Below are positions 40,424 to 46,802 of a stretch of 46,802 nucleotides of DNA, piece after piece (within the stretch, counting starts at the first letter, position 1; each line of letters starts with the position of its first letter). The stretch is from Lysobacteraceae bacterium (GTDB taxonomy: Bacteria; Pseudomonadota; Gammaproteobacteria; Xanthomonadales; Rhodanobacteraceae). A program made the translations under genes and the position numbers. The notes under the pieces were generated by a model. It was not told the DNA's origin. It saw nothing but the letters and a program-made list of their open reading frames with translations, and did no database searches. The stretch spans positions 1-46,802 of the forward strand of contig JAGWVM010000008.1 in the NCBI GenBank assembly GCA_018970895.1, written 5' to 3'.

Positions 40424-40809
40424 TGCGCGCGCGATCGTGGTTCATGCTGGGCGTGGCGCTCGGGTTGTGGGCGCTGGCGGTGCGCGCGGGATTCGGCGCG
40501 CCGCCGCCGGGTGCTGATCCCAACTCGCCGATCGCGCGCTGGGTGCGCCAGCTCGAAACGCCGGAAGGATGGAGCTGCTGCTCGGTCGCGGATTGCCGCC
40601 CGGTGCATGTGCGGCTGCTGCCGGGCGGGCGATGGCAGGCGTTCATCGATCGGCGCAGCTTCGGGACCACGGCGCCGGATGCGTGGGTCGATGTGCCGAA
40701 CGATATCGTGCGCGGAACGAAAAAGCCGGGGCCGGCGCCGAACGGCACGCCGTGGGCGTGCTGGTACGCGGGCGTGGTGCGGTGCCTGACGCTGGAAGCG
40801 GGGTTCTGA
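40423..40809 (+). CDS. Exported cysteine-containing protein
   Basis: A 128-residue protein with a signal sequence (FMLGVALGLWALAVRAGFGA) and the motif GWSCCSVADCRPVHVRLL, then a C-terminal WACWYAGVVRCLTL. The five cysteines could form disulphides in the periplasm. Similar small exported proteins occur in other temperate phages of this bacterial class. Function unknown. Confidence 0.65.
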   Translation: MRARSWFMLGVALGLWALAVRAGFGAPPPGADPNSPIARWVRQLETPEGWSCCSVADCRPVHVRLLPGGRWQAFIDRRSFGTTAPDAWVDVPNDIVRGTKKPGPAPNGTPWACWYAGVVRCLTLEAGF

Positions 40810-41333
40810 TGGCGCATCGGGGGGATCAGGCCGAGTGGTCCGAGGCGCAGGTCGAACGGCTGCGCGGGTTGTGGGATGAGGGATGTTCCACGGCCGAGAT
40901 CGGGCGGCGCATGGCGTTGTCGAAAAACTCGATCGTTGGCAAGGCGCGTCGTCTGCATCTGCCGTCTCGGCGCTCGCCGATCCGCCCGCGTGGCGTGGCG
41001 GAGGCGGCGAAGCCGAAACCCAAACGTGCGACCGGCCCGACGCTGCCGCCGCTGCTGAGCGACGCGCCGATCCAGATAAAGCCGCCGGCGCGGCCCGATC
41101 CGGCGCTGGAGGCGGAGGCGGTAATGGTGGCGCATCTGCCGGCGGCGGTCGTGAAGGTGCGGCAGGGCGCGCCTGAGGGCCGCCGCTGTTGCTGGCCCAT
41201 CGGCGAGGTCGGAACGACAGCGTTTCATTTCTGCGGCGCCGCGCTGGAAGGGCGCGGGTCGTATTGCGGGATTCACCACGCGCGGGCCTTCGTGAAGGTG
41301 CCGCGCATGGGCGTGATCGGCGTCGGGCCATGA
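40809..41333 (+). CDS. gcrA: GcrA-family cell-cycle regulator
   Basis: A 174-residue GcrA homologue. The N-terminal HTH (WSEAQVERLRGLWDEGCSTA then EIGRRMALSKNSIVGKARRL) and the C-terminal Cys/His segment (RRCCWPIGEVGTTAFHFCGA, then GSYCGIHHARAFV) are both diagnostic. In Caulobacter, GcrA binds sigma-70 RNA polymerase and activates promoters containing methylated GANTC. A phage copy could redirect host transcription or read CcrM methylation of phage DNA. Start ATG at 40809 overlaps the previous stop. Confidence 0.9.
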   Translation: MAHRGDQAEWSEAQVERLRGLWDEGCSTAEIGRRMALSKNSIVGKARRLHLPSRRSPIRPRGVAEAAKPKPKRATGPTLPPLLSDAPIQIKPPARPDPALEAEAVMVAHLPAAVVKVRQGAPEGRRCCWPIGEVGTTAFHFCGAALEGRGSYCGIHHARAFVKVPRMGVIGVGP

Positions 41334-41743
41334 CCGACGCCCCCGGAGCCGGCCGTGCCGGCATCATGGACGTTTCCTCCCCAACTCGCCCGGCCGGGAG
41401 CGATTCCGGCCGGGTCTTTTGCCGCGATCCGCGGACCGGGACGGTGACGATCTGGATGCCCTGGCGCGGGCGCAACGCGGCCCTGGATCGCTGGCAGATC
41501 CGCGGGCCGTTCGGCTACACGGCCGGTGTCGCCACGCCGGATGGGCCGCGCAACGTCGTCGGCGCGCGCCTGGCGCGGCCGCCGGTCGAGCCGCCGCCGG
41601 AACGAGGCGACGGGGTGGTGCTGGCGGTCGAGAGAAGCCAGATCGTCTATCTTGACAAGTGCGGTAGGTCGATTTCCTACATCGCGCGCCGGCTCGGCCT
41701 TTCCACGCACACCGTGGCGCGCGTGCTGGGGCTGCCGCTGTGA
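41330..41743 (+). CDS. HTH protein spanning a terminator-like hairpin
   Basis: A 137-residue frame starting inside the GcrA stop. The ordered part is DPRTGTVTIWMPWRGRNAAL onward, with a C-terminal HTH (KCGRSISYIARRLGLSTHTV then ARVLGL). Codons 20-31 coincide with a hairpin and T-run at 41389-41420, so the true start may be later, such as the in-frame GTG at 41441 or ATG at 41456. Likely a DNA-binding early regulator. Confidence 0.6.
   Translation: MTDAPGAGRAGIMDVSSPTRPAGSDSGRVFCRDPRTGTVTIWMPWRGRNAALDRWQIRGPFGYTAGVATPDGPRNVVGARLARPPVEPPPERGDGVVLAVERSQIVYLDKCGRSISYIARRLGLSTHTVARVLGLPL
41389..41420 (+). terminator. Intrinsic terminator-like hairpin after gcrA
   Basis: CCCGGCCGG (41389-41397), an 8-base loop, CCGGCCGGG (41406-41414) and TCTTTT. 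A 9-bp GC stem with a T-rich end fits an intrinsic terminator. It lies 56 bases after the gcrA stop and inside the next frame, upstream of the helicase. Confidence 0.65.
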
Positions 41744-42195
41744 GCCCGCGTCTGGATGCCGCCGCCAAACGATTGGGCATGGCGCTGGCTGAGTTCCTTG
41801 AGGCAGGCGCCGAGGAAGTTTCGCGCGTCCTGGTGCCCGCGCTGGAAGAGTTCGCCCGGCGCGCTGTCGAGCCGACACAACGGGATCCCGCGCGGAGCGC
41901 GGCGGACGGCGTTCGCGACGAAAACGCGAGCGGAAGCGCCGCGGGGAGCGGCGAGGCCGTTGGGGGCGACCGTCCGCGCTCCGAACCGGCGGCGGTCAGC
42001 GGTTCGTCGAAACCGGAACCTTCCGCGCCGCCGGAACCTGCCCGCGTTCGCGGGCTGCCTGTGCTGCCGGAGCGCGTGCCCGGTCCGGAATCGCCGCGCA
42101 AGGCAGTGGTGACGCTGTTTTCGGAGGAACGGCGCGCGGTGATGCGCGGGATTATCCGGCGAACGTCCATATCGACACCATCACGGCCATGGTGA
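41740..42195 (+). CDS. Front part of a frameshifted regulator gene
   Basis: A GTG-started frame of 151 codons: a helical N-terminus (RLGMALAEFLEAGAEEVSRV), a long Pro/Ser/Glu linker and then FSEERRAVMRG, the first part of a GcrA/Myb-like helix-turn-helix. From codon 138 on (IIRRTSISTPSRPW) it no longer resembles a protein. A -1 shift at GGG (42148-42150) would continue as DYPANVHIDTITAMVNALPG, which completes the motif. A deleted G is the simplest explanation. Confidence 0.6.
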   Translation: MSPRLDAAAKRLGMALAEFLEAGAEEVSRVLVPALEEFARRAVEPTQRDPARSAADGVRDENASGSAAGSGEAVGGDRPRSEPAAVSGSSKPEPSAPPEPARVRGLPVLPERVPGPESPRKAVVTLFSEERRAVMRGIIRRTSISTPSRPW

Positions 42196-42530
42196 ACGCG
42201 CTGCCGGGGCCGAGGGTGACGCGCGATCAGGTGAACGGATGCGCCTGTGCCACGCTGAAGCTGCGGCGCTCGGCGCCGCGCATGGTCCCGCCCGCCGCGC
42301 CCAGGCCGGCCACGGCGCCGATACCGCCGGCGAAACCGCAGGCGGGGCTCGAGCCGGCGCTGGCGCGGCGCGCGCGCACGGAGCATGGCTCCATCCCCAT
42401 CACCTGGGCCGAGGCGCAGGTTCTCGCCGACGCCTACGGGTTCATCTTCAACGGCGACATGGCGCCGCTTTTCGACGCGCGCAGGCGCCGCGGGCTGCCG
42501 CGCGTGGTGCTGGACGAGGCGCGCGCATGA
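42189..42530 (+). CDS. Back part of a frameshifted regulator gene
   Basis: A 113-residue frame beginning MVNALPGPRVTRDQVNGCAC then ATLKLRRSAP, which reads as the second half of the HTH begun in the frame at 41740. A linker and a short C-terminal domain follow (ITWAEAQVLADAYGFIFNGD). Its ATG overlaps the stop of the front part (ATGGTGA), so it could be translated by coupling. Its frame is open upstream through the missing DYPANVHIDT segment but has no start there. Confidence 0.6.
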   Translation: MVNALPGPRVTRDQVNGCACATLKLRRSAPRMVPPAAPRPATAPIPPAKPQAGLEPALARRARTEHGSIPITWAEAQVLADAYGFIFNGDMAPLFDARRRRGLPRVVLDEARA

Positions 42531-42748
42531 GCGACGGGCCCTCGCCGGAAGCGCAGGCGCTGGTGCTGGCCCTGGGCGCGTTGCCGCGCGGCGAGCGCGT
42601 CGCGGTGGCGATCAGCCTCGTCGAGACGGCGGCGCTGGATCTGCTGGCGGACGAGGGCGCGCAGCGCGTGTGGGATTTCGCGGGCCACATCGTCCGCCGC
42701 CTCAACCAGGTGCTGGCGCTCGCCCGCCCGCCGGCGGGGACGGCATGA
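42527..42748 (+). CDS. Small hypothetical protein before the helicase
   Basis: 73 residues, helical: SPEAQALVLALGALPRGERV, AVAISLVETAALDLLADEGA, then RRLNQVLALARPP. Overlaps both neighbours by 4 bases. Could be a helicase partner or loader by position only. Confidence 0.6.
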   Translation: MSDGPSPEAQALVLALGALPRGERVAVAISLVETAALDLLADEGAQRVWDFAGHIVRRLNQVLALARPPAGTA

Positions 42749-44175
42749 GCACGCCGCCCTCGAACGTGGAGGCCGAGCAGGGGCTGCTCGGCGCGGTGCT
42801 GGCCAACAACCGCGCCTTCGACGACGCGGCGTGGCTGCGGGCCGAGCATTTCTACGATCCCGTCCATGCGACGATCTGGGACGTGATCGCCGCGCGCGTC
42901 AACGCTGGACGGCTGGCCGACGCGGTGACGTTGCGGGATCATTTCGAGGCCGAGGGCACGCTGGAGGAAGCGGGTGGTGCCGGATATCTCGCGCGGCTGC
43001 TGGCGGCGATGGTGTCGCCGACGCTGGCGCGGGACTACGCGCAGGCGATCTTCGCCACTTGGCATCGCCGCCGGCTGATCGAAATCGCTGCCGAACTTGG
43101 TCGCGCTGCCTTTGAAACCGCCGATCCCGTAGCGGCACAGGAAGCGGCCGAAAGCGAGCTGTTCGCGATCGCCGAGGATCGCGACGATCATGCCTCGCCG
43201 GCGCACGAGGCGATGAGCCAGGCGCTCGAATCCGCGATCGCGAGTGCCGCGCGGCCGGATGGGCTGGTGGGCGTCACCACCGGGTTTCGCGAGCTGGACG
43301 ACGCACTCGGCGGCCTGCGCCGCGGCGACATGGTGGTGGTGGGGGCAAGGCCCAGCATGGGCAAGACCGCGCTGGCGCTGGGCTTTGCCGCCGCCGCGGC
43401 CGCGGCGCAACATCGCGTGCTGTTCGTCTCGCTGGAAATGCGGCGCGAGAAAATCGGCGCCAGGCTGCTGGCGGGGCTAACGCCGATCGAAAGCGAGGCC
43501 GCCGGGCGCGGCCATGTGCGTGGGCGTGACGGTACTGGCCGTTTCACCTACGAGCCAATTGGACAGGGTGACGTGGACCGCATGCACGCGGCCGCGCGAG
43601 CGATGGCGGAGCGACGATTCGTGATCGATGAGTGTCGGCAACGAACCGTCGCACAGGTGCGCGCGGCGGCGCGGCGCATGAAGCGGCGCGGCGGGCTGGA
43701 CCTGGTGCTGATCGATTACCTGGGCCTGTTACGCGTGCCGGAGCTGGCGCGCAGCGATAATCGCACGCTGGAAGTGACGCGCCTGTCCGGCGAGGTGAAG
43801 GCGATGGCCAACGACCTCGGCGTTCCGGTGGTGCTGCTGAGCCAGCTGAACCGCGCCAACATGCAGCGGGACGACAAGCGGCCGAACCTGGCGGATCTTC
43901 GTGATTCCGGCAGCATCGAACAGGACGCCGACGTCGTGATGTTCCTGCACCGCGAGGAATACTACCTCGCGCGCGCGCGGCCCAACCGCAAGCCGGGCGA
44001 GGCGGATGATAAATTCGCCAACCGCGTGAGCGCCTTCGCCGAGGCCGAGCGGGACGCGCGAGGGGTCGCGGAAATCATCATCGACAAGAACCGCGACGGC
44101 CCCACCGGCACCAGGCGCATCGCCTGGCGCGCGGATTGGAGCTGGTTCACGGATTTGGCGGCGACGGAGGCATGA
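42745..44175 (+). CDS. dnaB: Replicative DNA helicase (DnaB family)
   Basis: A 476-residue hexameric helicase. The N-terminal domain has NVEAEQGLLGAVLANNRAFD and LRAEHFYDPVHATIW. The RecA-like domain has TGFRELDDALGGLRRGDMVV, Walker A ARPSMGKTALALGF, FVSLEM, Walker B LVLIDYLGLL, then LSQLNR and the arginine-finger region RDSGSIEQDADVVMFLHRE. Length and motifs are typical. No phage polymerase or primase is present, so replication probably uses the host replisome. Confidence 0.95.
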   Translation: MSTPPSNVEAEQGLLGAVLANNRAFDDAAWLRAEHFYDPVHATIWDVIAARVNAGRLADAVTLRDHFEAEGTLEEAGGAGYLARLLAAMVSPTLARDYAQAIFATWHRRRLIEIAAELGRAAFETADPVAAQEAAESELFAIAEDRDDHASPAHEAMSQALESAIASAARPDGLVGVTTGFRELDDALGGLRRGDMVVVGARPSMGKTALALGFAAAAAAAQHRVLFVSLEMRREKIGARLLAGLTPIESEAAGRGHVRGRDGTGRFTYEPIGQGDVDRMHAAARAMAERRFVIDECRQRTVAQVRAAARRMKRRGGLDLVLIDYLGLLRVPELARSDNRTLEVTRLSGEVKAMANDLGVPVVLLSQLNRANMQRDDKRPNLADLRDSGSIEQDADVVMFLHREEYYLARARPNRKPGEADDKFANRVSAFAEAERDARGVAEIIIDKNRDGPTGTRRIAWRADWSWFTDLAATEA

Positions 44176-44498
44176 CGCAGGTGGCTATGGCCGGCAACGA
44201 CGTGATGTCTGGCGAATCCTTGGTCTGTAACCTGTTCGACGACATGGATGCGTTTGACAACCTGCCGGCCGCGATCCGCCGGGCGCTCCATAACGCCGTC
44301 GTCAAGATTGCGCCGGAGGATTGCGCGTAATTCCTTGTGGAGCTTCGTCGCCAGGGCGTACGCGATCCCGAGGCCGTGATCGTCCGCGCGATCCTGATCA
44401 GCGAGGCGGATGAACTGGCGGCCTTCGCTTCCGAGCATCTCGCCTCCCATAGCTATGCCCTGCCGCACGTCGCGGCGCGGGCCACGATTCAACGTTGA
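44172..44498 (+). pseudogene. Small gene with an internal TAA
   Basis: The frame starting at 44172 gives 52 residues (FDNLPAAIRRALHNAVVKIA then PEDCA) and stops at TAA 44328-44330. The same frame continues without any other stop as FLVELRRQGVRDPEAVIVRA then ILISEADELAAFASEHLASH, to TGA 44496. The protein pattern continues smoothly across the stop, so a single CAA-to-TAA or CAG-type change has probably truncated a 108-residue protein. A GTG at 44337 could restart the second part. Confidence 0.7.
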
Positions 44499-44519
44499 AC
44501 GCCCACGAGGAAACGAACC

Positions 44520-45359
44520 ATGAGCCGCCGCTGTGACTGTTCCGTCGTCCTGGATGAGCTGGCGCGCAACCCGGCGCTGGCGACGGCGCCGCTAGCCGCC
44601 CGCGCGGTGTGGCTGGCGCTGGTCCGCGCCATGCAGGCCGCCGGCGTTTCGGTTTTGCGTTGGGGTTCGCACGTGCCGAACCGTGCCGAGCTCGCGATGC
44701 TGGTCGCGGCATCGGAAACCGAAACCGAAACCGAAATTAACCGACTTGTGGCGCGCGGGCTGCTGGTGCTGGAGCCAGATGATGCCATCGCCTCGCCGCT
44801 GCTGGGCGCGGCGGCAAAACGGTCGGAAACCAACCGAATCAATGGCATGAAGGGCGGCCGACCACGAAAGGACGGCACCGATCGGCGCCAGGCCGGCTTG
44901 CTTCTGCCTATCGCCGGCGACGCGCCGGCCGCCACGGCGAAAACCGAACCGAAACCGAACGCGCCGCCCGGACAGCTTAAGCTAGCTTCTTCTCTTGAAG
45001 AAAAAGCTAGCTCGCTCGATCTCGCCACATCGCGTTTGCTTGGCACCGCGGGCCTCGGGACCGAGCGGCTGCGAAGTGATCGCGGCATCGTTGCACGATG
45101 GCTGAGCGATGGTCATGACCTCAATGACATCGCGGACCTGATCGCCCGCCGGGTCGATGCCGGCGCGCAACCGCAGCATCTCGGTTATTTCGACCGGGCC
45201 GTAGCGGAGCTGATGCCATCCGAGCCGCCCGCTCCCGTCGCGCGCCGGCCGGAAATGGTAAAATGGGAACGAGATTATAACGAATGGAAGGACATGGGCG
45301 GCATTGGTCCGATGCCGGTTCCACCGCCGTCGCCAAGCCACGGAACTCGTGCCGCATGA
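44520..45359 (+). CDS. Replication-associated protein (initiator-like)
   Basis: A 279-residue protein. The first 90 residues are helical with LAARAVWLALVRAMQAAGVS and a wing-like NRAELAMLVAASE, then a TETETE run and INRLVARGLLVLEPDD, resembling winged-helix initiators. A basic hinge (KGGRPRKDGTDRR) and a variable linker follow. The C-terminal third has WLSDGHDLNDIADLIARRVD and AGAQPQHLGYFDRAVAELMP. Position directly after dnaB suggests an O- or loader-like role. Repeats and palindromes within it are listed separately. Confidence 0.6.
   Translation: MSRRCDCSVVLDELARNPALATAPLAARAVWLALVRAMQAAGVSVLRWGSHVPNRAELAMLVAASETETETEINRLVARGLLVLEPDDAIASPLLGAAAKRSETNRINGMKGGRPRKDGTDRRQAGLLLPIAGDAPAATAKTEPKPNAPPGQLKLASSLEEKASSLDLATSRLLGTAGLGTERLRSDRGIVARWLSDGHDLNDIADLIARRVDAGAQPQHLGYFDRAVAELMPSEPPAPVARRPEMVKWERDYNEWKDMGGIGPMPVPPPSPSHGTRAA
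44713..44733. repeat. Tandem ACCGAA repeats inside the initiator-like gene
   Basis: Several direct copies of an ACCGAA unit in tandem, encoding the TETETE run, with looser copies at 44941-44960. Such units could act as iterons for an initiator encoded by the same gene, as lambda O does. Confidence 0.45.
44974..45015. other. AT-richer palindromes, candidate replication origin
   Basis: AGCTTAAGCT (44974-44983) is a perfect palindrome. The overlapping arms AGCTAGCTT (44980-44988) and AAGCTAGCT (45004-45012) are perfect inverted repeats around a TTCTTCTCTTGAAG-type loop that is itself partly paired. This is one of the least GC-rich spots in the region and lies inside a replication gene. Confidence 0.45.
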
Positions 45360-45871
45360 AGACCTCGGGTGTTTCACGTGAAACGTGTCGAGATGATCGT
45401 CTCGACCTTCTGGCGCGGGCAGCTAATGACACGGAGCGACGCGCCATCGTCAATGCCACGCCGCAGACCGTTCGAAATCTGCAACGTGACTCGCTGGACC
45501 TACTGCTAGAGCGCGGCAGCATCACGGGCATGGAATTCCACGTAGCGCGACAAATCCGACGCGTCTGGCTCGCGGTGACGGCGGCACTCCTGCCAGGCAA
45601 CTCCATGAAGTCCATTCTCGGCGGCGGCGGTGGCGGCGGCACGCGCGATTGGCCGGCGGAGCTGTCGGCACTGCATCAGCAACACTACCTTCCATGGACG
45701 CGTCGTGCCTCGACGATCGCGGTCGCGGAACGGATTAGCCTCACCGATCTCGTCTTCATGATCGCGGTCGACGGCTATGGGCTGCGCCAGGCGGCCGAAC
45801 GGGTCGGTCGCGATCAGCGGACCGTGCTGCGATTGTTCAAGCATGGATTGGCACTTTTTGCTGCCGCTTGA
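45356..45871 (+). CDS. HTH protein, candidate late-gene regulator
   Basis: A 171-residue protein. The N-terminal part is charged and helical (DDRLDLLARAANDTERRAIV), the middle has an unusual run of seven glycines, and the end is a clear HTH (LTDLVFMIAVDGYGLRQAAE then RVGRDQRTVLRLFKHGL). It is the last gene before the late region and is followed by a promoter-like TTGACA and a terminator, the position of lambda Q. Codons for VSRET hold the parS-like site. Function inferred from position. Confidence 0.6.
   Translation: MKTSGVSRETCRDDRLDLLARAANDTERRAIVNATPQTVRNLQRDSLDLLLERGSITGMEFHVARQIRRVWLAVTAALLPGNSMKSILGGGGGGGTRDWPAELSALHQQHYLPWTRRASTIAVAERISLTDLVFMIAVDGYGLRQAAERVGRDQRTVLRLFKHGLALFAAA
45370..45385. 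promoter_or_regulatory. parS-like site
   Basis: TGTTTCACGTGAAACG: 15 of 16 bases of the chromosomal parS consensus TGTTTCACGTGAAACA, including the complete 14-bp palindrome GTTTCACGTGAAAC. It is the only CACGTG in this window with these arms. It lies in the start of the candidate late regulator gene, where it encodes VSRET. Confidence 0.8.
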
Positions 45872-45896
45872 CACCGACACGTTTCGGAGTCAAAAA
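45868..45896 (+). promoter_or_regulatory. Candidate late promoter
   Basis: TTGACA at 45868-45873 overlaps the stop of the regulator; 17 bases on is CAAAAA, a poor -10. An imperfect dyad GACACCGA-N6-TCGGAGTC covers 45870-45891, and the site GAGTC (a GANTC sequence) is at 45887-45891. Starting near 45903, a short leader would run into the terminator at 45915. Confidence 0.4.
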
Positions 45897-45914
45897 CCCC
45901 CATCGTCGTCACTG

Positions 45915-45947
45915 CGCCCGCCCCGGAACTTCCGCGGCGGGCGTTTT
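45915..45947 (+). terminator. Intrinsic terminator before the late genes
   Basis: CGCCCGCC (45915-45922) pairs with GGCGGGCG (45936-45943); an inner stem CGGAA/TTCCG extends it past one mismatch, and TTTT follows. This is a strong hairpin lying between the early genes and the first late gene, in the position of lambda tR'. Confidence 0.75.
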
Positions 45948-45960
45948 GCGTCAGGGGGCC

Positions 45961-46740
45961 ATGCTCGCCATCGATGTGACATCAGACCTTGCGCGGTTCG
46001 CGAAGGATTTGGATTATTGGGAGAAGCGACAGCTCCCGTATGCCGCGCGATTGACGATCAACGAGGCATCGCGGGAGGCGCTGGAAACGCTGCGCCAGCA
46101 GCTCCCGAAGATATTCGACCGGCCGACGCCATGGACGATGCACGGCTTCTATTACGTGCCGTGCGGCAAGGACCGGCAGGAATTGCAGGCGCGCATCGGT
46201 ATCAAGTTCAACCCAGGCTCCGGCACGCCGGCCGAGAAATATCTCGGTCCCGAAATCATTGGCGGTCCGCGCAACGTCAAGCGATTCGAGAAGGCGCTGG
46301 CGTTCAGCCAGATCGCGCCCGTCAACGCCACCACCACGGTGCCGGGCCTGGGCGCGCCGCTCGATCAATACGGCAACGTGCCGTCCGGGCAGATTGTGCG
46401 GATGCTGGCGGATTTGCGCGCCTTGGACCGCTCGGGCAGCACGGGGAACGCAAGCGATCGATCGTTGAAACGACGCAAGAAACGCGGGCTGCTGACGCGC
46501 TATCGTGGCCAGATGACGCAGTATTTCGTCGCTAAATCGAAACAGGACGGAGCTCCCCTAGGCGTGTGGAAGTTCCTGGGTCGCGGGATCGTCGTTCCGT
46601 TCCTGGTCTTCACCCGCCGCGCCCCGACCTATCGCCCGATCTTCGACTTCGCCGGCATCCTGACCAAACGGTTCGCCGACGTATTCCCGAAGATGATAGC
46701 CGGGAACCTGGATAAGGCCATGAGGTCGGCAAAGTGGTGA
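45961..46740 (+). CDS. First late gene, gpZ-like tail or head completion protein
   Basis: A 259-residue basic protein. The start (LARFAKDLDYWEKRQLPYAA then RLTINEASREALETL) resembles the N-terminus of lambda gpZ-like tail completion proteins; a central GPEIIGGPRNVKRFEKALAF and a C-terminal RRAPTYRPIFDFAGI follow. ATG at 45961, after the terminator, is preferred to an upstream TTG at 45868 that overlaps the promoter. It precedes the terminase across the genome ends. The family call is tentative. Confidence 0.55.
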   Translation: MLAIDVTSDLARFAKDLDYWEKRQLPYAARLTINEASREALETLRQQLPKIFDRPTPWTMHGFYYVPCGKDRQELQARIGIKFNPGSGTPAEKYLGPEIIGGPRNVKRFEKALAFSQIAPVNATTTVPGLGAPLDQYGNVPSGQIVRMLADLRALDRSGSTGNASDRSLKRRKKRGLLTRYRGQMTQYFVAKSKQDGAPLGVWKFLGRGIVVPFLVFTRRAPTYRPIFDFAGILTKRFADVFPKMIAGNLDKAMRSAKW

Positions 46741-46790
46741 GACAGGCCGCCTCAATCTCCGGGTCCTTCCTATGCCCCCCGCCGCACACG

Positions 46791-46802
46791 GGCCATTCGC
46801 AC
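46791..46802. repeat. Right copy of 12-bp terminal repeat
   Basis: Identical to bases 1-12. The 50 bases before it (46741-46790) hold no gene. See the left copy for the cos interpretation. Confidence 0.5.

Noticed and set aside
42385..42744. Longer N-terminal form of the DnaB helicase
   Set aside because: The upstream codons are Arg/Ser/Pro-rich shadow of two other genes; the DnaB pattern begins at the ATG at 42745.

Overview
The window looks like the complete genome of a temperate, tailed bacteriophage of a GC-rich alphaproteobacterium. The host class is inferred from three things: a phage-encoded GcrA-type cell-cycle regulator (a family of Alphaproteobacteria), a site matching the alphaproteobacterial chromosomal parS core, and an attachment site copied from the 3' half of a bacterial tRNA-Glu(UUC) gene. 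An Acetobacteraceae or other Rhodospirillales host is a guess from protein flavour only. The same 12 bp open and close the sequence, as expected of a linear cos-type genome with filled-in 12-nt ends or of a circular contig.

Layout. (1) 93-8560, lambda-type head module: TerS, TerL (GpA), gpW, portal, S49 prohead protease, acidic scaffold, decoration protein, major capsid protein and gpFII-like joiner. (2) 8579-18288, Mu-type contractile tail: terminator, sheath, tube, chaperone with a -1 frameshift site, tape measure, gpN, gpP, spike, gp46, gp47, gp48. The phage is therefore a myovirus with a lambda-like head on a Mu-like tail. (3) 18312-24953, host-recognition module with two glycine-rich fibres and a beta-helix tailspike. 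(4) 24994-27343, lysis: endolysin, several small membrane proteins, overlapping Rz/Rz1 spanins. (5) 27327-27960, attP region: a regulator lacking an obvious start codon, a 47-bp tRNA-Glu 3' end and two matching dyads either side of it. (6) 27956-36641, leftward early operon with nearly every gene overlapping the next: integrase, Xis-like HTH, DUF5131, MazG-like, a YqaJ exonuclease with a patched-in N-terminus, DUF4031, a ParB-like protein and small genes. (7) 36642-37782, lambda-like immunity region: four copies of a TGTCA-N7-TTGAC-type operator, two before the leftward operon and two between the repressor and a Cro-like gene, with a secreted protein in the position of lambda rex. (8) 37833-46740, a reverse-strand secreted moron, then the rightward early operon: CII-like protein, cupin-like protein, GcrA, DnaB helicase, replication-like protein, and a candidate late regulator followed by a promoter/terminator pair resembling lambda pR'/tR', leading into the late genes across the ends.

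The most noteworthy items are a 15/16 parS match in a phage that also carries a ParB-like protein and GcrA; a 69-bp exact copy of integrase sequence that supplies the first 17 codons of the exonuclease and the last codons of DUF4031; a second, diverged major-capsid C-terminus directly behind the capsid gene; and two genes apparently broken by single-base changes (at 42148 and 44328). All similarity statements come from reading motifs by eye; no database search was run.
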